NCBI GenBank assembly: GCA_017460065.1
Contig: JAFUBT010000006.1
Coordinates: 1-64,000 of the forward strand
Length of the DNA stretch: 64,000 bases
Source: Candidatus Saccharimonadota bacterium
Lineage (GTDB): Bacteria > Patescibacteriota > Saccharimonadia > Saccharimonadales > Saccharimonadaceae
Direction: 5' to 3'
A program made the position numbers and the translations under genes. Positions 26,579-38,502 of this stretch are shown here, one piece after another. A model generated the notes under the pieces. It was not told where the DNA came from and searched no databases. It saw only the letters and a list, made by a program, of their open reading frames with translations. The first letter of the stretch is position 1. Each line of letters begins with the position of its first letter.

Positions 26579-27160
26579 CTAAGCTAAAACCTCGTCGACG
26601 ATGCCGTACTTTTGCGCTTCGGCGGCCGACATCCAGTTATCTCGATCCATGTCTTTTTCGATGGTCTTGACATCCTTGCCGGTATTTTTGGCCATCATAT
26701 CGATCAAGACCTGCTTGAGGTAGATACCCTCTTTGAGGGCAATTTCTTGGTCGGTAATTTTGCCCTCTGTGCCAGAGCTAGGCTGGTGAATCACGATACG
26801 TGCGTTGGGCAAGGCGTAGCGCTTACCTTTGGCGCCGGCCGATAGCAACATCGCGCCCATCGAAGCCTGCAGGCCAATACCGATGGTCTGTACGTCCGGC
26901 TCGATGTAGTTCATGGTGTCGATGATTGCTAAGCCGTCATAAACCGAACCACCAGGGGAATTAATATACAATTTGATGTCTTTTTTGGGGTCTTCGTAGG
27001 CTAGGTGCAACAGCTGCGCAATGACAATATTAGCAGTCTCGGGCGTTACTTGATCACCCAGAAAAACTACGCGCTCTTTGAGTAGGCGCGAGTAAATGTC
27101 ATAAGCGCGCTCACCACGGTTGGTTTCCTCGACCACGGTTGGGACTAAATAATTTTTCAC
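26579..27160 (-). CDS. clpP: ATP-dependent Clp protease proteolytic subunit
   Basis: 193 residues. The catalytic triad is visible as S100 ('QASMGAMLL'), H125 ('IVIHQPSSG') and D174 ('MDRDNWMSA'). ClpP forms a double heptamer that degrades proteins delivered by ClpC or ClpX. A strong AAGGAGGAA precedes the start. The promoter is overlapped by a perfect CIRCE element, so the gene should respond to HrcA and heat. clpC, its unfoldase, carries the same control two genes upstream. Confidence 0.97.
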   Translation of the reverse strand: MKNYLVPTVVEETNRGERAYDIYSRLLKERVVFLGDQVTPETANIVIAQLLHLAYEDPKKDIKLYINSPGGSVYDGLAIIDTMNYIEPDVQTIGIGLQASMGAMLLSAGAKGKRYALPNARIVIHQPSSGTEGKITDQEIALKEGIYLKQVLIDMMAKNTGKDVKTIEKDMDRDNWMSAAEAQKYGIVDEVLA

Positions 27161-27178
27161 ATTTCCTCCTTTAGAAAT

Positions 27179-27216
27179 ATCTTAACTGTTTAGCACTCGT
27201 ATGTCAAGAGTGCTAA
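27179..27216 (-). promoter_or_regulatory. clpP promoter with CIRCE operator
   Basis: TTAGCACTC-N9-GAGTGCTAA (27190-27216) is a perfect match to the HrcA-binding CIRCE consensus. The spacer contains the -35 TTGACA (27202-27207) and the -10 TAAGAT (27179-27184) lies 17 bp downstream, so bound repressor would block the promoter. The operator touches the stop codon of the preceding gene. Confidence 0.93.
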
Positions 27217-28170
27217 CTAGAGCTCGCTAGCGGCCGGCAGCTGTTTAGCGTTGCTATCAATGCTCTCTTGCAGCTGACCAAGGTGCTCTACTAGCTGGTT
27301 ATATTTCGCGACAATCTGGTTTGTTTCGTCAATAAGAGCCGAAAGCGCCTGATACTCTTGATTCAGTAGTTGCTGACGGCTAAGTAAGCGGTTGCGCTCG
27401 CTGTTCAATGCGTCGCGCTCAGCGTAAGTGGACCAACCGCGCCCCGCTCGTACATTGTAATTATCGATGTCGGCGCCGAGCTGAGTGTAGCTCTGTTCGT
27501 AGGCGCTAGTGCGTTGGTCGATTTCGGTTTTCTTGGCCTGAATTTGCGCGTACAATGCCTCCGCCTCCTGGCGTTGGCCGGTCAGAATTGCATCATAGGC
27601 CTGAAAGTACGCAACCACCGCATCGAGTTGATTAAAGTATCGAGCATAATGTTCTCGCAGTACACTGCCGAGTTTGGCGCTTTCGAGTTGCGTGCCAATG
27701 ATTGAATGCAATTCATCTACGTAATCTTCGCTTTCATAGTTCTCCATGTGGCCAGCCAATGCAGCTTTGTTATCTTCAAAAATCTGCAGAAGCAGTGGCT
27801 CGAGCTCCTGTTTTTCGCGCGCTGAGCTACGCTCCCAGACAGCGTGCAGCAATTCGTGCGCCAAAACCGCTTCTTTGATACCGTCAAGCTCCTCACTATC
27901 AATATCGTAAACGTAAATACGCTTGGCATAATAACACCCCAAGGTCGAAGTTTGTGCGTTTACGGTCGGGCAGTTCTTATTGAAATCCGCAGCGGCTTGC
28001 AATTCGGGGCGCGATGCGCGCAAAATGCGATCGCCCTCACCAGTCAAGTCAATGTGATTAATAATCGTCGCAAGTTCGGCGCTCGGCTCATAGTTGAAGC
28101 CAAGCACAAAATCATAAACCAAATCGTAATTTGCGTAAGCAACACCGGCTGCAGCAATGAGGCAGACCAA
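27217..28170 (-). CDS. Membrane-anchored coiled-coil protein with zincin motif
   Basis: 317 residues from the first canonical start (TTG at 28170). One N-terminal membrane helix leads to an extracytoplasmic domain with 'AHELLHAVWE' (HExxH), suggesting a zinc metalloprotease; a second acidic ligand is not certain. Residues about 190-310 form long coiled coils rich in Q, E, L and A. The basic residues expected before the membrane helix (PKRGKLRR) are encoded upstream of the TTG, where no ATG, GTG or TTG exists; an ATC at 28221, 5 bases after AAGGA at the end of clpC, would fit better. The gene is coupled to clpC and likely heat induced. Confidence 0.75.
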   Translation of the reverse strand: MVCLIAAAGVAYANYDLVYDFVLGFNYEPSAELATIINHIDLTGEGDRILRASRPELQAAADFNKNCPTVNAQTSTLGCYYAKRIYVYDIDSEELDGIKEAVLAHELLHAVWERSSAREKQELEPLLLQIFEDNKAALAGHMENYESEDYVDELHSIIGTQLESAKLGSVLREHYARYFNQLDAVVAYFQAYDAILTGQRQEAEALYAQIQAKKTEIDQRTSAYEQSYTQLGADIDNYNVRAGRGWSTYAERDALNSERNRLLSRQQLLNQEYQALSALIDETNQIVAKYNQLVEHLGQLQESIDSNAKQLPAASEL

Positions 28171-28222
28171 AATAATGAGTCTTCGAAGCTTGCCGCGTTT
28201 AGGTTGTGTTGTTTCGATGATG

Positions 28223-30697
28223 CTATTCCTTGGTAATACTAAATACTAGTTTAGCATTTTTTAGACCAATTTTGGCAACCATACCCTTGCCAAAGGTGCC
28301 ATCCAGAATCTTGTCAGCGAGCAGCGTTTCGAGCTCGTCTTCAATCGTGCGGCGCAGCGGACGTGCGCCGTTTTTCGTGTCATACCCCTTACCGATGAGA
28401 TGTTTCTTGACGGCCGGTTCTAGCTGCAAGCCAAGCGATTTGGCCGCTAAGCGCTTCTTGACTTCAGCAACCATATTATCGAAGATTTTTTCAACATTTT
28501 TCTCGCTCAACGCATTAAAAGTCACGATGGCATCGAAGCGGTTGACCAATTCTGGCTTCATTAGCTTACGCAGGGCTTTCATGGCGGCCGCCTCGTTTGC
28601 GGCGTGTTCAGCCTCAAGCGCGCGTTGGTCCTTTTTGCTCTTCGCAGTAAAGCCCATCTCGGACTCGCGGTACATCTCTTCGGCGCCAAGGTTGCTCGTT
28701 AAGATTACGACGGTATTATTGAACTTTACTTTAGTGCCCTGCCCGTCAGTTAGCGTGCCATCTTCGAGAATTTGCAAGAGAATATTGAAGACTTCGGGGT
28801 GAGCTTTTTCGATTTCGTCAAACAAAACGACGGAGTATGGATGGCGCCGGATGCGTTCAGTCAATTTACCGCCATCATCATAACCAACATAACCGGCCGG
28901 AGCACCAACTAGGCGTGCCACGTTATGCTTTTCACCGAATTCCGACATATCAATCTTGATGAGCGCATCTTCGCCGCCAAACACTTCGCGAGCAATCACT
29001 TTAGCAAGCTCGGTTTTACCGACGCCAGTCGGCCCCAGAAAGACAAAAGAACCGATTGGGCGATGAGCGTCGCTGATACCGGAACGACCGCGACGAATTG
29101 CTTTGCTGACTGCGTCGATTGCCTCGTCTTGGCCGATGATTTCCTTCTTTAAGTGGTCTTCGAGGTGCAGCAACAGGTCTTTTTCGGAACCGTGCACGCG
29201 ATTTACCGGAATACCAGTTTTCAAACTAAGAGCCGTTGCGAGATTCTCGGAAGTGACCGCAGGAGCCTCCTTCAGTGCCTTGTTTTGCTTTTCGAGTTGC
29301 TTAATCTGCTCTTGGACCTGGGCGGCACGCGTTTTAAATTCGGCGGCTTTTTCGTAGTTCTCACCCTCAGCAGCGTCTTCAATTTTCTGCTGCAAATCGT
29401 CGTACTCGATTTTGAGTTTTTTGTAGGCGCTGCCGCCTTTCTTGTCGAGCGAAACGCGTGCGATGGCGCTAGCTTCGTCAATCACGTCGATTACCTTGTC
29501 TGGCATGTAACGATCGGAGATATAGCGCTCCGATAAGGCAATTGCTTCTTCTAGAATATCATCCGAGATACGCACTTGATGATGCGTTTCATAATGCTTG
29601 CGAATCCCCTTCAAAATACGCAAAGTAACCGTCGACGAAGGCTCTTCGACCATAACCGTCTGAAAACGACGCGCTAAAGCTTTATCTTTTTCAATATTTT
29701 TACGATATTCGTCAAGCGTCGTTGCCCCGATTAGCTTCAAGTTATTGCGCGCCAAAGCTGGTTTCAGGATATTCGCGGCGTCCATACTACCCTCGGCTGA
29801 GCCGGCGCCAGACAGCAAATGAAGTTCATCAATGAACAGAATTACTGCATCGTCGTCCACCGCCTCGTCGATGACACCCTTAATACGCTCCTCGAATTCG
29901 CCACGGAATTTTGTGCCAGCCACGACTGAACTCAGATCAATCTGCCAAATATGTTTGCCAACAAGCTTATCCGGTACGTCGTTCTTGGCGACCCGCATGG
30001 CGAGCCCCTCGACGATGGCAGTTTTGCCAACGCCAGCTTCACCAATAAGAACAGGATTACTCTTGCTGCGGCGGCATAGTACCGTAACAGCGCGCTCGAT
30101 TTCCTGCTCGCGCCCAACAACGGTGTCGAGCTTGCCAGCCTTGGCGGCCTCGGTCAAATCCGTACCGTATTTTGACAAAAAGCGGTAAGCACTGCGTTTG
30201 CCAGCGCGGCGCTTTTGCTGTTCGAGTTTCGCTTCACTAGCGGCTTGTTCGACGATTTTCTCGACGTTAGCTGCGACGGCATCCAGATCGACATCAAGTT
30301 TATCCAATAGAATTGTCGCGCGTGAATTTGGCTGACGCACTAAGGCATAAACGATATGTTCCGTGCCAACCACTTCCAAGCCATACTCACGCGCATAATT
30401 GAGCGACATGCGCAGAGTCAGCACTGTAGCCTCGGAGAGAGACATCATCGCCATTGGTGCCGCTGGAACGTCGACCGCGACTTTGCCCTGTGCACGTTCG
30501 ACTTCATTTAAATCTACGCCCTCGTCACGCAAAATCTTCGCACCGGTCGAGGCATCCTGTGCCAGCACGCCCATCAGAAGATGCTCCGTGCCCATGTATC
30601 CCTGGTTGTAACGTTTGCTGTAATAGTCGGCCTTCTGCAGGGCAAAACGAGCATCTTCGCTCAAGTGGCTCATAATCTCGTTAAATTCATCCATCAT
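28223..30697 (-). CDS. clpC: ATP-dependent Clp protease ATP-binding subunit ClpC
   Basis: 824 residues. Double Clp-N repeats (about 1-150), first AAA+ domain with Walker A '[13 protein letters not shown]', a UVR-like middle segment ('[12 protein letters not shown]'), and second AAA+ domain with '[12 protein letters not shown]'. The hexamer unfolds substrates and threads them into ClpP. The start is one of two adjacent ATGs (30697 or 30694). Transcription is controlled by a CIRCE operator, and the downstream zincin gene is coupled to its stop codon. Confidence 0.97.
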   Translation of the reverse strand: MMDEFNEIMSHLSEDARFALQKADYYSKRYNQGYMGTEHLLMGVLAQDASTGAKILRDEGVDLNEVERAQGKVAVDVPAAPMAMMSLSEATVLTLRMSLNYAREYGLEVVGTEHIVYALVRQPNSRATILLDKLDVDLDAVAANVEKIVEQAASEAKLEQQKRRAGKRSAYRFLSKYGTDLTEAAKAGKLDTVVGREQEIERAVTVLCRRSKSNPVLIGEAGVGKTAIVEGLAMRVAKNDVPDKLVGKHIWQIDLSSVVAGTKFRGEFEERIKGVIDEAVDDDAVILFIDELHLLSGAGSAEGSMDAANILKPALARNNLKLIGATTLDEYRKNIEKDKALARRFQTVMVEEPSSTVTLRILKGIRKHYETHHQVRISDDILEEAIALSERYISDRYMPDKVIDVIDEASAIARVSLDKKGGSAYKKLKIEYDDLQQKIEDAAEGENYEKAAEFKTRAAQVQEQIKQLEKQNKALKEAPAVTSENLATALSLKTGIPVNRVHGSEKDLLLHLEDHLKKEIIGQDEAIDAVSKAIRRGRSGISDAHRPIGSFVFLGPTGVGKTELAKVIAREVFGGEDALIKIDMSEFGEKHNVARLVGAPAGYVGYDDGGKLTERIRRHPYSVVLFDEIEKAHPEVFNILLQILEDGTLTDGQGTKVKFNNTVVILTSNLGAEEMYRESEMGFTAKSKKDQRALEAEHAANEAAAMKALRKLMKPELVNRFDAIVTFNALSEKNVEKIFDNMVAEVKKRLAAKSLGLQLEPAVKKHLIGKGYDTKNGARPLRRTIEDELETLLADKILDGTFGKGMVAKIGLKNAKLVFSITKE

Positions 30698-30731
30698 TGT
30701 TCGTATTTCTCCAAAAACTAAGTGTATCTCT

Positions 30732-30769
30732 ATTGTAGTAAATTAGCACTCATGAGTCAAGAGTGCTAA
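30732..30769 (-). promoter_or_regulatory. clpC promoter with CIRCE operator
   Basis: A second perfect CIRCE, TTAGCACTC-N9-GAGTGCTAA (30743-30769). Its spacer contains the -35 TTGACT (30755-30760); the -10 TACAAT is at 30732-30737 after 17 bp. It lies directly after the ligA stop codon. Confidence 0.93.
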
Positions 30770-30772
30770 ATA

Positions 30773-33783
<3,011 letters not shown>

Positions 33784-33797
<14 letters not shown>

Positions 33798-34665
33798 TTT
33801 CGAGCCTTTCGATGCGAGATTCAATGGTCGGATGCGTCGAGAACAGTTTGCGCAGGAAAGATTTGCGTAAAGGGTTGGCAATATACATGGCCTCCGAAGC
33901 AATGTTTTGCTGATGCATGGGCTGAGCATGCGAATCAAGCTTGCGCAGTGCGCTAATCATGCTGTCGGGATTACCGGTGAGGCTAGCCGAAGAAGCGTCC
34001 GCAAGGTACTCACGCTGGCGAGACACGCCTAACTGGATAATCGTGGCAATCAAGGGCGAAAGAATCAAAACCACAACAGCGATTAGTACACCAATCGGCG
34101 AGTTGTCTTCCTCGTCGCGGTCACTATAAAACAACACGCGCAGGCCAAAATCAGACAAGAGACCCACTAGTGAGACTAGGCCAAACACGATCATTGAAAC
34201 GCGAATGTCGTAATTGCGCACGTGAGACAACTCGTGCCCCATGACGGCGCGAAGCTCCTCGTCGTCCATAATCTCGAGCAGCCCCGTAGTGGCGGCCGCA
34301 CAGGCGTGCTGGGGATCACGGCCAGTAGCGAAGGCGTTGGGCGAACTATCGTTCATAATATAGACGCGCGGCATCGGTAACTTGGCGTCTTCAGCCAGAG
34401 CGGCGACGATTTGATAGTAGCGCGGATTGTCGGCTGGGCCAATTTCGCGGGCGCCCGCCGAAGCGATAGCGAGCTTATCGGCAAAGAAATATTGAAATAG
34501 AGCATAAAGCATTGATATAACCGCAAACCAAACTAGAATACGTGGATTTGAGTTGAGCCAAGCAAAAATTGCGCCAATTACGACCATGAGAGCCACGAAC
34601 ATCAGCATAATAAAAACCGTGTTGCGATGGTTCTGCGCAATCTGCTTCTTTAAATTCGTAGCCAT
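33784..34665 (-). CDS. htpX: HtpX-like membrane metalloprotease
   Basis: 293 residues. Two N-terminal membrane helices (about 17-40 and 43-62), the zinc-binding 'MGHELSHVRNYDIR' (HExxH), a third and fourth helix, and the third ligand in 'REYLADASSA'. HtpX degrades damaged membrane proteins with FtsH. An upstream start would add 30 residues, but the ATG at 34665 is 6 bases after TGC-TACAAT, consistent with a leaderless mRNA, and gives the usual MATNLKK start. Confidence 0.93.
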
Positions 34666-34671
34666 GCTTAT

Positions 34672-34680
34672 ATTGTAGCA
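34672..34680 (-). promoter_or_regulatory. Extended -10 promoter of htpX, leaderless
   Basis: Minus-strand TGC-TACAAT ending 6 bases before the ATG. Confidence 0.6.
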
Positions 34681-34703
34681 TTTTGGGCAACGATGTGCGA
34701 CCC

Positions 34704-36938
34704 CTAACAGTGGTAGCGTTGGATATAACTGCAGCCATAGCGATAGTTGGTGCAATAGCTAATATTGCCTTTGCGCCGGAGCTCGCCAATTTGACAACGT
34801 GGGCAAAGTTTTTGATATAACTCTGCTAAATCATCAGATATTTCATAAAGAAAAAGCGATGGGTGGCAACGCTCGGCAATAAGAAAACTCGCCTTGCGAG
34901 CCCGCGTGATAGCTACGTAGAATAAGCGTCGCTCTTCGGCAAACATAAAGTCATCTGGCGTCGACAGCAGAAAATCACTCAACGGATCGTTCTCGCGCGT
35001 TGCTGGCATACCCGTGGGCGTGGCGTTCATGTTTAGTACGACGACGTAATCACGAGTGATGCCCTTGGATTTATGGATTGAGCAGAATGGGATTTTTTGA
35101 CCGCGCCACGAAATAGAGTCTACTCCCAAAACCCTAAGACCGGAGCGCTCCTTGATGCGACGAATATCGTGATTGTAACGCGAGATAATCTGGACATCAT
35201 GCAAGTCGGTGATTTTGGCGAGTATTTGCAATAGTGCGTCAGTGTCGTCGCCCTTACGCTCACTCAGAACAATCTGGATAGGAGTGCACCTGTGACGACT
35301 ACCACGAATATCCTTGGATACTTGCGTAGGGTTCTTCATGATAAAGCGTGAGCTTAACTTGATGGTTGGCTGGCCAAAACGATGCGTTTGCTCGATGAGG
35401 CTGCGCCTAGTATGCAGGCCAAAAGCGTTTTCGAAGTCATGGATTAGCGCCAAATTACTACCAGTGAAACGATAAATCGACTGCCAATCATCGCCCACGG
35501 CGAAGAAACGACAGGAGGGGTTCTTATGCAAAATCGCCCGAATTAGCTGGCTGCGATTGGGTGATAAATCCTGTGCCTCGTCCAGCAGAACGTAGCGATA
35601 ATTTGCCGCACATTCGGGAATTTCCTGCACAGCGCGGCTGGCGTCGTTGATCATATCGGCAAAATCATAGCTACGTGTGTGCTCAAGTTGACGCTGATAA
35701 GCGTTGAAGACAGGCTGGAATAGGCGCAAGAAGGCCCGACTACGACAACGGGCATAACGATCGCCCTGCGCGCGAATAGCGGCGCGGAACTGGCAAAAAT
35801 CATATAGGCTATTCTTGAATTGCGTGATATACGAGCAAAGATAGCGCAGAAATGCATCCAAGTCGGCGCGATATTCGGGGTTTTTCACAATCGCCTGTAG
35901 CGCTTGCTGCTCCGTCCTACGGCGGGGGCGTAAGCCGTGCGCTTTGAGAAATTTGGCAAGCTTACGATACGCCTCCCCCTGTACTCAATCGTTGCTCGTC
36001 AGAAGTAAATATGGCGTGCGATGCTTGCGGTGCAAGCGGCGACGCCAGCGAAAGTCTGTCAGATACTGGCGGCCATAGTAGCTGTGACGCATAGGGCCAA
36101 GCACAATAATGTCGACGTAGACCGTACGGCGTTTATGCCCAATCGTAAAGCTAGGGCGATAGCTCTGATTATAGGTATAAGGCTGGGCGTGAACGTAATT
36201 GAGTTGATGAAGATAGAGCCAATTTGCCAGTAGTTGCGCTTCTTTGTGGCGAATCGGGGCACCAGCCAACGTATGATGGCGAGACGCACTTGACGCTTGG
36301 TTGACGGCGCCGCGTAGGTACATCTGATTAAACAAAATACGCAAACGATGGCCACTATGCTCGCCAGGATTGCGCGGCGTGGCATAGAAAAATAGCAGAT
36401 AATCACAAAACCGGCGAGCATATTGCAGATCTTGGCAGCACAAACGTCAGACATAGCTACGCACAAAAGCTAAGGCTTCGGCCTCGGAGAGCAACCGCCG
36501 CGACGCTAGGCCGTCATGCTCTACAAACTGCAATAGACTGTTGCCGAGACCATGAAAAGTCCGGATTTCAACGTCAGGATGAGCGCAGCGCTCGTGCAAT
36601 TCGGTGACGGTCTTCTTAGTAAACGAAATAACTAGTATTTGCGGCGGCGCAATATGTAGTCGCTCAACAAGATAATTAATCTTCGCCATCAGGCTCATGG
36701 TTTTACCACTACCGGCTGACGCAAGAACTAACTGCGCGTCCTCGCAGGCAATTACCGCTTCGTGCTGCTGGCGATCAAGCCGACAGTCGCCAAGTGACAT
36801 AGGATGCCGCAGCTGACGCCAAATGAATATTCTATTGTGTAGCCGGCGTAGACGTTCCGTCCACGCACTTTTTATCTTTAGCTGTGATGCGGCGATATAA
36901 ACTGGTGAGGCAATAATCTGGATAATTTGTTTTCACAT
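34704..36938 (-). pseudogene. Helicase IV (UvrD/HelD-like) gene with in-frame TGA codons
   Basis: One continuous reading frame encodes a superfamily 1 helicase: Walker A 'LVLASAGSGKTMS', a nuclease-like insert ('LLANWLYLHQLNYVHAQPY', 'YRPSFTI'), 'VLLDEAQDLS', 'AVGDDWQSIYRFTGS', 'IHKSKG' and 'EERRLFYVAITRA', and a C-terminal Cys zinc ribbon. It is interrupted by TGA at 36447-36449 and 35985-35987; there is no frameshift and no TAA or TAG. The frame stays open upstream of the ATG at 36800 to 36930, with a plausible family N-terminus, and an ATG at 36936-36938 is followed at once by a third TGA. Either a young pseudogene or a gene read through UGA. The family unwinds DNA in repair. Confidence 0.75.
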
Positions 36939-36993
36939 AGTTATATTGTCGCGCAGTTGGAAGATATTAAAAGCACGAGCATAATGTAGTTTG

Positions 36994-37024
36994 CAAAAAA
37001 CAAAAAGCACGCCTAACGGCGTGT
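36994..37024 (-). terminator. Terminator after tRNA-Gly
   Basis: Minus-strand CACGCC and GGCGTG around a GTTA loop, followed by CTTTTTGTTTTTT. It begins 4 bases past the tRNA CCA end. Confidence 0.9.
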
Positions 37025-37027
37025 AAA

Positions 37028-37103
37028 TGGTGCGGGTTAAGAGACTCTAACTCTCGACCTCTTCCTTGGCAAGGAAGCGCTCTAACAACTGAGCTAAACC
37101 CGC
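37028..37103 (-). tRNA. tRNA-Gly (GCC)
   Basis: Cloverleaf with a 7-bp acceptor stem (GCGGGTT/AACCCGC), anticodon loop TTGCCAA giving anticodon GCC, and an encoded CCA end (37028-37030). 76 nt. It decodes GGC and GGU. Confidence 0.95.
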
Positions 37104-37152
37104 AACTGAGTGTTATTATACAGCAAAACGACGTTTTTGAAAAGGCGAAAAG

Positions 37153-37182
37153 CAAAAAGCCCAGACGAACCGCCTGAGCTTT
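37153..37182 (-). terminator. Terminator after the DUF308 gene
   Basis: Minus-strand AAGCTCAG pairs with CTGGGCTT (one G-T pair) around a 9-nt loop, followed by TTTTTGCTTTT. Confidence 0.75.
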
Positions 37183-37194
37183 CTAAGGCAATTT

Positions 37195-37866
37195 TTACTT
37201 TTTCTTGACGACCTCGGCCTCGTCAGCCTGGTTGAGCTTGGCTTTGTGGGCGTTGCGGCGACGTTCAGCGCGTTCTTGCTCAAACTCTAGGTTCTTAGTA
37301 TCGGCGGTCTCGACCAGAATAGATGCGCCATCAATCAGCAAATAGAGTCCGAGGACGACGTTGAACAGAGCGACCGAAGCCATTGGCATTACGAAAAACA
37401 GGAAGGCGCACAAAATGCGAAAGCTGCCATCCACTACAACCCAGCCGCAGTTTTTGACGCCAAAAGCGCGCAATTGGGCGGCGTAACTGAGCTTGGCAAC
37501 GCCGGAGATTAGGAGATATATGCCGATAGCGCAGGAGAAGATTGTCAAAGCATCACCAGCCGGCATCTGCACGAGTAAAGCACCAATAATAATGTTGAAT
37601 ATTGCACTCAACAGCTTACTAGCGGGCCGAATCAGCACTGGGGCGGTAAAATACTCGAAGAAACGAACGATACCGATAGAGAGGATAATGACTGCAATAA
37701 TCGTCTTAAAAACAGCAGCGCTCTTGAGCGGAGAAAAGAGGCAGGCTGCGCCAAATAACAGTAGTAGAACGCCAACAATATAGCCAGCTATCCTGACCCA
37801 GCGCATCCGTTGATTCCAGCGTTTTTTAAACTCTTTTGCAATATCCCCACCGATTTCGATTTTCAT
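37195..37866 (-). CDS. DUF308/HdeD-like membrane protein
   Basis: 223 residues. Six membrane helices in three pairs (about 24-45, 50-70, 78-100, 105-125, 140-160, 165-185) with the repeated pattern 'LLLFGAACLFSP' / 'IIIGALLVQMP' / 'ILCAFLFFVMP' that marks DUF308 (HdeD) proteins, then a basic-acidic tail rich in E, R, K. HdeD is linked to acid stress in enterobacteria; the role here is unknown. TAGGAG precedes the ATG. It lies between tRNA-Gly and tRNA-Leu as its own unit. Confidence 0.82.
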   Translation of the reverse strand: MKIEIGGDIAKEFKKRWNQRMRWVRIAGYIVGVLLLLFGAACLFSPLKSAAVFKTIIAVIILSIGIVRFFEYFTAPVLIRPASKLLSAIFNIIIGALLVQMPAGDALTIFSCAIGIYLLISGVAKLSYAAQLRAFGVKNCGWVVVDGSFRILCAFLFFVMPMASVALFNVVLGLYLLIDGASILVETADTKNLEFEQERAERRRNAHKAKLNQADEAEVVKKK

Positions 37867-37944
37867 GTCAATCTCCTAAAAATGCTACTGTTTATTATTC
37901 TAACACAACCGTACAAAAAATCAGGCCGATGCCTGCTATTGCGC

Positions 37945-38031
37945 TGGTGGGCGAGATGGGACTCGAACCCATAATCCGGTAAAGGAAGCAGATTTTAAGT
38001 CTGCCGCGTATACCAATTCCGCCACTCGCCC
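37945..38031 (-). tRNA. tRNA-Leu (UAA)
   Basis: 87 nt with a long variable arm as expected for a class II tRNA. Acceptor GGGCGAG/CTCGCCC, anticodon loop CTTAAAA (anticodon TAA), normal T-loop TTCGAGT, discriminator A73 and encoded CCA (37945-37947). It is probably cotranscribed with the upstream tRNA-Cys, 4 bases away. Confidence 0.95.
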
Positions 38032-38035
38032 GTGA

Positions 38036-38109
38036 TGGAGGCGCGTACCAGAGTTGCACTGGTCTAAAAGGTTTTGCAGACCTCTGCGTAACTGCTCCGC
38101 CAACGCGCC
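38036..38109 (-). tRNA. tRNA-Cys (GCA), non-canonical D and T loops
   Basis: 74 nt. Acceptor GGCGCGT/ACGCGCC, anticodon loop CTGCAAA (GCA), discriminator T73 as usual for tRNA-Cys, encoded CCA (38036-38038). The D loop reads AGCAGTTA, so the GG at 18-19 is AG, and the T loop reads TGCAACT, so position 55 is G instead of T. The two changed positions are the partners of the tertiary 18-55 contact. Everything else matches a functional tRNA. Confidence 0.9.
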
Positions 38110-38117
38110 GTAGCCCT

Positions 38118-38126
38118 AGTATAGCA
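38118..38126 (-). promoter_or_regulatory. Extended -10 promoter of tRNA-Cys and tRNA-Leu
   Basis: Minus-strand TGC-TATACT ends 8 bases before the tRNA-Cys 5' end. No good -35. Confidence 0.55.
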
Positions 38127-38179
38127 TGTTTAGCGCCGGAAAGACGCACTCCGGACACAGCTAGGCTATATTGCCACGT

Positions 38180-38308
38180 AAAAAACAGGCCTTAAGGCCC
38201 ATGATGCTTTTGAGGGGCTTACGGTCTACTGATTGATTATCTACCAGTAGACATCAGCTCCACACTTCGAACTAGGCTACTCCCTCAAAGGTCGCCAGAG
38301 TTCGTCTG
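38180..38308 (-). ncRNA. Structured non-coding RNA candidate (6S-like rod?)
   Basis: A roughly 129-nt transcript with its own promoter and terminator and no coding frame of note. The closing helix pairs TTTGAGGG (38282-38289) with CCCCTCAAA (38209-38217); the distal hairpin pairs GTCTACTG (38245-38252) with CAGTAGAC (38224-38231). Between them is an asymmetric internal loop of about 29 nt against 6-7 nt, somewhat like the central bubble of 6S RNA. The 3' end is the palindrome GGCCTTAAGGCC and a T tract (38180-38200). It lacks SRP RNA or tmRNA signatures. Real transcription unit likely; family assignment speculative. Confidence 0.6.
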
Positions 38309-38314
38309 TATACT

Positions 38315-38342
38315 ATTTTAGCGCAAGCGGGATTTTGGTCAA
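38315..38342 (-). promoter_or_regulatory. Promoter of the ncRNA
   Basis: Minus strand: -35 TTGACC (38337-38342), 16-bp spacer, -10 TAAAAT (38315-38320). Start near 38308. The rest of the gap up to 38440 shows only AT-rich sequence with two TATAAT-like boxes (about 38357 and 38367) and nothing else I can support. Confidence 0.6.
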
Positions 38343-38449
38343 TATTGATTTTGCGATATAATATTGTATAATTTTTTGATGTTTTCCAGGGATGAAACTC
38401 CAAAAACTATTGATTTTTAACGAAACCATTGTGAAATATGTTGCCCCAA

Positions 38450-38478
38450 TTGGCAGCCAGAGCGGAATATATTAAAAT
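38450..38478 (+). promoter_or_regulatory. Promoter of the superoxide reductase operon
   Basis: -35 TTGGCA (38450-38455), 17-bp spacer, -10 TAAAAT (38473-38478). An 18-nt leader carries AAGGAGG before the ATG. Confidence 0.7.
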
Positions 38479-38502
38479 GGAGCTAACAAGCTAAGGAGGT
38501 TT

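Noticed and set aside
28230-28802. 190-codon plus-strand frame within clpC
   Set aside because: Antisense shadow of the conserved second AAA+ domain, Ser/Leu-rich without motif.
36832-36936. 34-codon GTG-started open frame overlapping the upstream part of the helicase
   Set aside because: The helicase frame in the same DNA has family-like residues (RLRRLHNRIFIW) up to 36800, so the short frame is more likely a shadow. It could matter if a frameshift lies here, which cannot be decided from this sequence alone.
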